From Dentipellis sp. KUC8613 (taxonomy: Eukaryota > Basidiomycota > Agaricomycetes > Russulales > Hericiaceae), in the NCBI GenBank assembly GCA_002286715.1, contig NSJX01000015.1:63313-127312 (forward strand): a DNA stretch of 64,000 nucleotides, in the 5' to 3' direction. The translations under genes and the position numbers were made by a program. Under the pieces are notes generated by a model. It saw only the letters and a list, made by a program, of their open reading frames with translations, made no database searches and had not been told where the DNA came from. How positions within the stretch are numbered: position 1 is the stretch's first letter; each line of letters opens with the position of its first letter. Shown here piece after piece: positions 55,605 through 64,000 of this stretch.

Positions 55605-57666
55605 ATGATTTATTCGCTTTCGTTCCTCCTCATTGTACTCCTTGCATATGTACGCAATCTGCGAGATGCACATGAGGACCAGCGTGCCAAGCTCTTGAAA
55701 ACGCTTGGGATAGAGGAGTCTCGAAAGAAGAAGATAGTGGGATTCTTTCATCCGTACTGGTGAGTGTCCCTTGGCATCTGTCGCGATTATTCTCTGTGAG
55801 ACTTCGCTTGTACTCGATATCTGATTCCACTGAAAAGAAACACGTTTCTTTGCTGTAGTAATGCAGGTGGAGGCGGCGAACGCGTGCTGTGGGCTGCAGT
55901 ATCATTCATCCAGCGAACAGAGCCGGAGGTTGTCAGTGTGGTGTATAGTGGGGATAAAGATGCGACAAAGGAACAGATTATAGCGAAAGTTAAAGTGCGC
56001 GTCCTCAGTGGCTTTAACAGTTTGTATCCTGACATTGAAGCCTCTTCCAGTCGCGATTTGACATCACCCTGTCGCCTGATACCCTACACTTCATCTTCCT
56101 CGACTCGCGTGAATATGTCGAAGATGCAAGGTGGCCGCGCTTTACTTTACTAGGGCAGAGTCTTGGATCTATGTATCTCGCCTGGGAAGCCATGTCGCAG
56201 CTCGTCCCGGACCTTTACATTGGTACGGTTCACGTAACACATCGCGCTCGGGAGATGCTGATTCAACATAGATACCATGGGCTATGCTTTCACCTTCTAC
56301 GCCGTCGCATGGCTGACCGGTGTTCCTATTGGCGCCTACGTACATTATCCCACCATAAGCACGGACATGCTGGCCCGGGTGCAATCGCGCAAGACCACTC
56401 ACACCAATTCAGACGCGATAGCATCGTCACCCATCCTGAGTCGTGGAAAGCTTCTGTTCGTGGGCCATCAAATTCGCCGCACTAATGATCTACTGACTTC
56501 TTTTTTCTAGATACTATCGCATCTTCATGTACCACTATGCTCAGGCTCTGCGGCACGCGTCGTTCATCATGGTGAACTCATCGTGGACCAAGAACCACGT
56601 TGACTCGATCCTCGCCTACTCAGACCCGCTGCTCGACGCGTTGCATTTGCCCTTGGAGATTATCATTTTGCCGTTACGGTTGATCTTCAAGTATATACTG
56701 CCCACCGTGTCTACCAACAAGATACCCAGGGCCACCCCGAAGGAGGCTCTCATTGTGTATCCTTCATGCGATACTCGCGAAATGTCAAAGTTGCCTTTGG
56801 AAGGCCGTGAACGAATGATTATCAGCATCTGCCAATTCCGGTATGCTTTCGTTGCTATTGCCCCATGCGATGAGACTAAGTGTCCCTTCAGCCCCGAGAA
56901 AGATCATCCCGCACAACTTCGTGCATTGAGCGAACTACTGCGCAACCACTCACAGTACAAGACACCATTCGCAGGTGCAGATGGGGGCGTGAGGCTCGTG
57001 CTTATTGGTGGAAGCCGTAACGATGGCGACGCTGCCCGAATTGAAGGACTCCGACGGCTCGCTAAGGAACTCGACATCGAGGTACGTCTCATGTTTATTG
57101 TTCGTCAACTGACTCTCAATATCCCCTCATGTCCCTTCCCACGCTCAGGATCACCTAGAATTTGCCGTCAACGCACCCTTCCCTGAGATGCTGACCTACC
57201 TCGCACGAGCCAGCATCGGCCTGAACACCATGGTCGATGAACATTTCGGCATCAACGTTGTCGAGTACATGGTTCGTGACCCTTCAACATCAGACATTCT
57301 GATCCGGCGGCGTATTGATACGTCCACCCCTGCAGGCAGCGGGTCTCATCCCGATTTCCCATGCATCAGGAGGCCCGCTGCACGACATCATCGTTCCGTA
57401 CGACGGGCAGCCGACAGGTACGTCTTCGTACGCGTGCATTCCTGCTGGCACTTCGATCTGATGAGTACATTTACTACTATGATCATGCAGGTTTCCATGC
57501 CCGCGACCCGGCGTCCTTTGCAGAGGCGATATACAAAGTGCTGTCTCTCCCAAAGGAAGAGGATTTGGCGCTGCGGCAGCGCGCGCGCGCCCGGGCCGTT
57601 GAAGCGTTCTCAGAACAGGCATTTGAGGAAGGATGGCAGGCGTCTGGATGGCGCCAATGGCTCTGA
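55605..57666 (+). CDS. ALG11: GDP-Man:Man3GlcNAc2-PP-dolichol alpha-1,2-mannosyltransferase
   Basis: Nine exons (55605-55759, 55859-55994, 56051-56222, 56272-56455, 56511-56840, 56892-57081, 57149-57271, 57336-57417, 57491-57666) give 515 residues with every junction in frame. ALG11 adds the fourth and fifth mannoses to the lipid-linked oligosaccharide on the cytosolic face of the ER. An N-terminal membrane anchor ([16 protein letters not shown]) is followed by [17 protein letters not shown], the UDP-GT-B-like N-domain motif [35 protein letters not shown], and the C-domain [12 protein letters not shown] with the EX7E pattern, then [18 protein letters not shown]. All family landmarks are intact and the length is normal. 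Confidence 0.96.
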
Positions 57667-58543
57667 ACACTTCTGCAATTGTCCCTCTATCTATCATATT
57701 GCATTCAACGCGCAGATGATTCCTGTCACGAAGGAGTGGCGGTGGGGCTCACCTGGCGCCTCGCTTGTGAGGTTGTTCCGAAAACACCCCACGAAGAATG
57801 TATCTTCGGTCTCATTTTCCTCAGGTCAGCTGGACACAATGTGTTCTACGGCATACAGCCTTTTCGCGAGCATAATCCGCGGAGGAGCAGTCGGCGCTCG
57901 GCGCCACCACGGCTGTAGGGCTTTCTTCTCACTTTCTCACGACAATCAGCAGCTTGTTCAGCGCGATTTCCTAGCGCTATTGTTGTTCTGCAAACATCTA
58001 TCAGACAGAGATCGCCACCGGACGACCCGGCTAGGGGACTCCGTACAAAGTCGCATGGTCGATGCTTCCCGCTTCACTGTCGTCACGGCACGCACACATC
58101 AGAACTGCGTGCGTTCCACGTTCCCTCGCTACAGCGCTCACACACACTGGTTGAGTTGGGGGTGGTTGCAGGAATCTGGACTGCTGCAATTCTTCTGCAA
58201 TTGAGCGGCTCCTGGATTAGCATTACCCGAGGCCTCGAAGGCCGGACAAGTGTTCTCGGTCCCCATATGGCGTTTTCGAATTCTGCGTTGACGAGTTTTC
58301 TGTCCCATCAGATGGAGCATTGCCCGTAACGGGCACCTCCAGGAAGCACTTCGCGTTCGCACTGCAATCATACAATTCGGCAAGTGCCCGTGTGCGACTG
58401 CAAACTCCGTAGGTACGGTCCCGCCTCGACACATGTGCGAACGCTATATATAAGGCTCGTTCACGGCATGCGGGCATCACCCACGCCCTCCAAATCTACG
58501 CACTTTCTCTTCCACCACAGCGACACTGACTTGACTGGCTGCC
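57667..58543. other. Intergenic; promoter of the FMN-oxidase gene
   Basis: No gene supported. TATATATAAGG at 58444-58454 lies about 90 bases before the next ATG and is a clear TATA box, followed by a pyrimidine-rich leader. Confidence 0.6.
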
Positions 58544-60204
58544 ATGACTGTGGAAAATGACTCCAAAACCAATGGGCAGGCGTCGAAAACGACCCAAACA
58601 CAGAAACAAAATGGCACCAACGGTACCAGCGCGGACCAGCCCTCCGAGGCGAAGCCATGGTCCGCCTACATGACGCAGATATACCTCACGAAGCAGCCCC
58701 CGAGCATCGGCAACTTTGACGCTCAGGCGCTCGAGGATTGCGCGCGCGAGGCTACGAAGAACAATCCTCGTAAGTTGCATACTCCTCTGGGCTTTCTCCA
58801 TTTGCTGACTTCGGCGTTCCGAATATTGTGGACGGCAGAGGCATTCACATTCGTACATGGGGGCGCTGGTGCGGGACGAACGGTGCGCGCGAACCGCGAT
58901 GCGCTCGACCGATGGCAGATTATCCCACAGATGCTCCGGGATGCGACTGTGCGAAACCTTGAGGTGTGTATATTGTCACCAGCGTCGTGCTATAACTTTC
59001 TCATTCCTCTACACAGACGACTATATTTGGTGTCAAACGCCGCTCGCCCATATGCGTAGGTCCTGTCGGTGTACAGGGCATCTTGCATGCGGAAGCAGAG
59101 CTCGCCACGGCGCGTGCGGCCGCGCGCGTGGGTGTGCCGTTCGTGATGAGCACTCCGAGCTCGCGCTCACCAGAACAGGTCGCTGAGGCCTGCGCGGATG
59201 GCGATCGGTGGTTCCAGATGTACTGGTGCGCTCATCTACCTCAGCCTGCCTCTATACATCGACCATAACCTCTCCTCCAGGCCGCGCTCAGAAGAGATTA
59301 CAATATCCTTGCTCTCACGCATCAAGGCCTCCGGCTTCAGCGTGCTCGTCCTCACACTCGACTCGCCCGTTCTCGGCTTCCGCCCACACGACCTCGCCAC
59401 GGCCTACATGCCCTTCAGCCACGGGCTCGGCACGCAGGTCGGGCTCTCCGACCCGGTCTTCATGGCGCGCTTCGGGATGGCGCCCCGCCATGAGCGCCCG
59501 CCGTTCCCGTATGACGAGGCCGCGTGCCAGGCGGCGCTCGATGCGGGCGACCCCGTGCAGACGGAGCGGACGCGGCTGGGCTTCGCGTGGCTCGGCGAGA
59601 CGAATCCGGGCACGTTCCGCGGGTGGGAGGCGATGGGGTGGTTGCGGACACGGTGGGAAGGCCCGCTGGTGCTGAAGGGCGTGCAGAGCGTGGGCGATGC
59701 GGAACGTGCGGTCGAGATGGGTGCGGATGGGATTGTGGTATCGAACCATGGTGCGTTGTGTTCTTTTTACTTGCAAATCTGGGGACCTGACGTTTCGCAG
59801 GCGGGAGGCAGATCGACGGCGCAATTGGCTCCTTCCTCGCGCTGGAGTTGATTATGCGCTCGCAGCGCGTACGGGATGCGCAGGCTGCAGGAAAGTTCAC
59901 CGTGTTCTTTGACTCGGGTGTGCGCAATGGGAGTGATGTCCTCAAGGCGATCGCGATGGGAGCGCAAGGCGTATTTGGTGCGTTTGTTCGTCTGTGCTTT
60001 CGGCAATGCAGAGCTCATGAGACGTCATATTGGTGCTCAGTCGCGCGACCAATAATGTATGGATTGTCGATCAACGGCGAGCAAGGGGTGGAGGAGGTCT
60101 TAAGGGGTCTTCTCGCAGATACGGAGATCACCCTCGGGTTGAGCGGGTACAAGAATCTGGACGAGATATGGGGGAAGAGGGAGGAGTTTATGATCAAGGT
60201 TTAA
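58544..60204 (+). CDS. FMN-dependent alpha-hydroxy-acid oxidoreductase, lactate 2-monooxygenase-like
   Basis: Six exons (58544-58769, 58839-58963, 59017-59225, 59281-59750, 59801-59977, 60041-60204) give 456 residues. The fold is the FMN-dependent (beta/alpha)8 barrel of the glycolate oxidase/L-lactate dehydrogenase family. Visible signatures: YMTQIYL near the N-terminus, CVGPVGVQGILH, GDRWFQMYWP, LTLDSPVLGFRPHDL, the catalytic His343 in SNHGGRQIDGA, and FFDSGVRNGSDV for FMN phosphate binding. GFRPHDL...YMPFSHGLGTQVG matches the lactate 2-monooxygenase branch better than cytochrome b2. There is no cytochrome b5 domain and no mitochondrial presequence; the Ser/Thr/Asn-rich first 35 residues suggest a cytosolic enzyme. 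A possible poly(A) signal AATAAA lies at 60497-60502. Confidence 0.92.
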
Positions 60205-60901
60205 TATTATGGTTCGACCTGACGAGCGTCCTCAGCGTTCGAGACGTATGGCAGGATCAAGACATCGCATACTAGGTGAGCCCTATGTCTTCTGCTGCAC
60301 GAGGATCTGCGATCGGTATATATTGCGACATCGACCTTGTGGACTGCTGTGCATTCAGCTTTGCTCTTGACTGTCCACAAGTCACGAACATCGGTCCACC
60401 TTTGTCATGCTGGCTGGCTGGCGGCACTATCCTTATCAAGATACCTCTAGATACAGGAAGGCCGTGCCTGTGACCGCACGGCTTTTACCTGAGAACAATA
60501 AAACGTGTAAGTGCTTTCCCCGCATCTGATATCGCGTTCTCGCTTTATGATGCTTCGCACGGGGCGATCTTCTATGTCAACAAACGATAGCTCTGTTTTG
60601 GCAACGCACACGTGGTCAACAATAAAGAAAGTAGTCAGGGCGAGTTGCTTTTTGTTCTCGGATCGCGGGCTTTGACTGACGCGCCACAGTGCTATTGTGT
60701 TGTACTAGGCAACTGGCCTCGTGACCTCCACGCCTTTGTGGCCCATAAATTCCGCGCAACGGCGTTTGCCTCCCCCTCCCATTCTCTCATCCGCCCACCT
60801 TCGACGGGCACTTCATCAAGCTCCCTGACTTTCCTTCACCACATCGCGCTTTACAGTCTTTCTCTTTCTCTCTTCACCTTCGCAGCTTCACAGACATACA
60901 G
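60205..60901. other. 3'UTR and intergenic region
   Basis: First half is probably the 3'UTR of the FMN-oxidase gene. The second half is a pyrimidine-rich promoter (60840-60890) for the next gene; no clear TATA box. Confidence 0.45.
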
Positions 60902-61384
60902 ATGTCGAGTTCAACTATCACCGGTGGCACCCGTCCACTTTACTTCCTGATGAACCCTGCGCCTCAGCGAACCCGCAAACGGGTGGCGAAGAGCCCGAAG
61001 ATCGCCCATGCAGATAAACCCGGTAGGGTGCGATCAGACCGACGAAAGAAAGAAGTGCTCGCCCCTATAACACAATGCAACCTCGAGGCCGAAACAAAGG
61101 AACCCAGAAATCCAGATTCACAGGTTTGTCGAATACCCGGAAGCTCTCTCGATGGTAACAATGACGCTGTATACAAGGAATGCAATGGATACGTTCCCCA
61201 TGTTAGCGAACGCACTTTGCAGTGGGTCCGCTCGCAACGCCACACGAACGTCAATATAGAATACGAGGAGTATCTTGCGGCGTTCCGAAAACGTCGAGCG
61301 ATGCGACGCGCAGCTATGGGCCAGAATGCTGTTCCAGGCAACGCGGGACTCGAGCCGGTGCCCGAACACAGTTGGGTCGCCTGA
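60902..61384 (+). CDS. Hypothetical basic protein
   Basis: Single-exon frame of 160 residues; the ATG has good context (acagATGtcg) after a long pyrimidine tract. N-terminal half strongly basic (PQRTRKRVAKSPK, RVRSDRRKKEVLAP) with possible nuclear localisation signals. C-terminal half contains VSERTLQWVRSQRHTNVNIE and YEEYLAAFRKRRAMRRAAMG, predicted helical. No signal peptide or membrane segment. Family not recognised. Next gene starts 350 bases downstream on the same strand. Confidence 0.5.
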   Translation: MSSSTITGGTRPLYFLMNPAPQRTRKRVAKSPKIAHADKPGRVRSDRRKKEVLAPITQCNLEAETKEPRNPDSQVCRIPGSSLDGNNDAVYKECNGYVPHVSERTLQWVRSQRHTNVNIEYEEYLAAFRKRRAMRRAAMGQNAVPGNAGLEPVPEHSWVA

Positions 61385-61732
61385 GCCTGCGGGAGAAGCA
61401 CCTCAGCAATAATTCGTTCAAGTCTGAAGAGGGTCATCGTAAGTTAGGATTGCTGGTACTATTGGAGAGTCGTCGGTCGTATGGAATATAATACTGTTAA
61501 TGAAGGACGTCCAGGAAAGGTATCTCTTGTTCTCGAGATGCGGTACGTCCAGAACCTGTGCACGTCTGCTACAATAATGCCTTGTCCCGTGATGAACAAT
61601 TGACTGATGGAGCTCAGGGGTCTCTTCTGGCTTAAAAGCGGTCTCCTGAATCGCCTTTGTCTCACTCATTTCGCCCACTTCACTGATCAATCCGTCTAAG
61701 ACAGTTCTATATAGGTTGTACCAAGTATCGCC
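61385..61732. other. Intergenic; promoter of the next gene
   Basis: A TCTATATAGG box at 61708-61717, about 20 bases before the next ATG, is close for a TATA element. Nothing else seen. Confidence 0.4.
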
Positions 61733-62360
61733 ATGTCCAGTACTCATTCTTCAGAGTGGCAGGTTTCGAGCGATTCCATCCCAAGCTCTCTGTCGTTACC
61801 CTCCGGACGACCCTCCAAGCGACAAAGGGTGGCCGGTGATCCAGCTTCAGCTCAATGCATAGACGGCATGGCCAATACAGAGTTCGACATGCTAGTCGTA
61901 AGTCGACGATCGAAAAGAAAGCTCATACGAGAACGTGAATTGAAGATATCCACAGGATAGCGCTGACTTCTTGCCAATGCCGTCGGTATCCCAGAACGCT
62001 GGCATGTCATCGTTCGGGACCAGCACATTGAACGGGGCTACCCAATCCAACGTCGCATTCGCACCACAGCCTAACGCTTATCCATTCCATGCTTGCGCGG
62101 GCTTTGGAAAGGAAATCCTTACCACAGCAGCTTTGGCATACAAGACAAGCCAAGCCACCATGCGGAAGGCCTCAGGAGGCAAGGCTGCTGCGTTCGGTGC
62201 TCAGAACAGTGCACCAGGATCACAGACATCGCCATCGCATGTATTTGACCAGAAAATCGCCTCTATGCATGGATCGCAGGGTGATGCATACGACGACGAG
62301 TCTGAGTTCAACGAGTATGGGTCGCAGGGTGGCCCATCCTGCTGGCGCAGCTACCACTAG
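61733..62360 (+). CDS. Hypothetical Ser/Gln/Gly-rich protein
   Basis: Exons 61733-61897 and 61956-62360 (58-base intron, GTAAGT...CCACAG, phase 0) give 189 residues. N-terminal Ser-rich part with PSGRPSKRQRVAGD, a likely nuclear localisation signal. The second exon is low complexity (QNAGMSSFGTSTLNGATQ) with a central FHACAGFGKEILTTAALAY and an acidic end (GDAYDDESEFNEYGSQGG). No known domain. Good splice signals support a real gene; function unknown. Confidence 0.6.
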
Positions 62361-64000
62361 TCATCTGCTCAGCGTTACTTGGATTCTGGCTGTGATCACC
62401 AGCGGCCGCACGTACGAGGGTAGCAGAGACGAAGAGAATACAGCACAGTCCTAAATTCCGGCAAATAATAAGGAGTTATTTTGATTGTAGTAGGATACAA
62501 ATTGTACACTCACTAGTTTTCCATTTCCTGCACTCAGGTCTCGTCGAGGGAGTCCGAGGCCAGCACGATCTCCGCATCGGAGTGTAAGGCACGCAGCACC
62601 GGTACCTCTTCGACGCTTCCTGCCCCCACATCCATACGCGTACGACCGATCAGGAAATGGACACATCCTGCGCATGCGCGCCAAGCACCTCCAGCATGTC
62701 GAGATGTCCGAGTCGCATGCGGCCGTCGAGCTGCGCCTGCTGAGCCCGAAAGTCGTCGGCAATCATCGTGAGCAGCGCGGTGGACAAACAACTTGTTACC
62801 GGCGGTCGCATATCCACGCACGTCTAGATCGCCGGAACCATTCCGATCGAGCAGCTTGGGCCTGAGATCGTTGGGTGCGCCCGCAGGCGATCTGGCGGCC
62901 AAGAGTAAGACGGTCGTAGTCATGGAGGTTGTACGACCATGTTTGGGAGAGGGGTTGGCAGGGCATGGCTTCCGCGCAGCTTATGCGGATACTGGTGGGT
63001 CAGTTGGCCTACGATCGGCTGGGTATTGGCCTGCGCACGGTCTGCGCCGGTCAATGTAGTTCGCCGTATGTTCTTTCTGGATCCTGGAGGATGTCGTGGT
63101 CTCGAGGACTAAGGATGAAGATCTGGAGGGTGGAATTTCACGGATGTATCATTTAAGGTTGTAATGGAGTGGGTGGTTATTTACCTTGGATTTGCAAGTC
63201 GGGAACTGACGAAGGTGAGACATGGAGGACTCGTCCGACTCGGACGCTGTGGTTCTCGAGCTCGGACCAAACGGACACTAAATTTCCCTGGAGACAAATA
63301 ATTGGTGGTTAGATTATTTGACCATATTATCAAAGAGTATCCTCCGGAGAAATAGAAAAGATCACAGCCGTAGAAAGTAAGCAGTATATCGGAGAAGGAT
63401 ATGAAGAACGATTTCAAGGTCGAAGTCACGGCAGTTGTTAGCTTACGTGGACATGATGTGTCAATGTCTTACGGCGACGGCCGGAGAATGCCGAGCCCGG
63501 GCTCCCGCCCCGGGCCGGTCGAGTCTCGGAGCTCCGAGTCGCTCTCCGTTCATTAGGAGAGGCAGGCCAGTCAAAGACGATATCCTGGAAGAGCCCGCAG
63601 ACGGGAATGTAAGCCTCAACTTGCTGAAGAAAATATAGTGCTGAGGGTCTGTAAGGCACTCCCTTGGTCATGTGTACGTCTCGACTGCGTGACAACCCTA
63701 CAGGCCCAAGACCATGTGCTCATTCAGGCCCACCAGCACACGCCGACGGTTCTAATCAGTACGCTCAATATTGGATAGGACTAGGCTAAATCTAATCTAC
63801 ACACTATGTAAGCTAGCGCTAATTATAAACACCTACTACAATAACGATACACTATACAACGGAATCTAATGTACAAAACGGTCTACAATGCTTTCGAAAG
63901 CAGTCCCACAAAGCACAGAACACGTCCGAGTAGCCAATACAAGATACAACGATACATAACATAACTGACATGCGTTTCATGATTTCTGTTTCACTTAAGG
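62361..64000. other. Right end: degenerate coding-like sequence and AT-rich terminus
   Basis: On the minus strand 62520-62930 two frames read like parts of one protein (QAQLDGRMRLGHLDMLEVLG; CVHFLIGRTRMDVGAGSVEE) but need a frame change to join, so this may be a broken gene or an unseen splice. 63495-63538 contains two GC-rich palindromes. 63760-64000 is AT-rich with many cta/tac steps and could be a 3' end of a gene outside the window. Nothing firm. Confidence 0.35.

Overview
The window is nuclear DNA of a filamentous fungus, most likely an Agaricomycete (Basidiomycota). The housekeeping genes carry many short introns (about 47-66 bases, donors GTGCGT/GTATGT/GTAAGT, acceptors YAG) and encode typical fungal proteins. 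There is no operon-like packing, no CRISPR array and no convincing tRNA or rRNA gene. Exon models were built by eye from splice signals, reading frame and comparison between paralogues, without transcripts.

Left part (1-15 kb): a segmentally duplicated, gene-poor region. It holds five paralogues (here S1-S5, starts at 1380, 4168, 6504, 7231 and 12050) of a small membrane-protein family. In S1, S2, S4 and S5 a signal peptide is followed by one hydrophobic segment that is split by a phase-1 intron, then a Pro/Ser/Arg-rich tail. Flanking DNA is also repeated: block R at about 1-1050, 2247-3480 and 10290-11290; block F at about 4900-5560, 8230-10010 and 12955-14770.

Middle-left (15-23 kb): single-copy genes. 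These are a Ser-rich hypothetical protein, a type II membrane protein with a LEA2-like extracytosolic part (minus strand), a Ser/Arg-rich hypothetical protein (minus strand), and an intact eight-exon aldehyde dehydrogenase.

Centre (23-46.7 kb): the most unusual region. A two-gene cassette is repeated six times in tandem. Each cassette has a plus-strand gene A (about 221-280 aa, basic N-terminus, invariant core, coiled-coil tail) and a minus-strand gene B (about 329-391 aa, bHLH-like segment plus coiled coil). The two are tail-to-tail with only 82-148 bases between stop codons. All twelve genes have readable frames and conserved intron positions, and each A promoter has a TATA box followed by a 5'UTR intron. 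Broken copies of the neighbouring aldehyde dehydrogenase lie between cassettes 2/3 and 3/4, which shows that the array grew by segmental duplication from the dehydrogenase side. I do not recognise either family as a described system.

Right part (47-64 kb): ordinary genes. These are a SUN-domain protein of the Slp1/SUCO type, the ALG11 mannosyltransferase, an FMN-dependent lactate 2-monooxygenase/L-lactate dehydrogenase family protein, and two small hypothetical proteins. They are separated by long stretches with no supportable gene. One stretch contains a 260-base tandem duplication downstream of a TATA box; the last 1.6 kb contains degenerate coding-like sequence.
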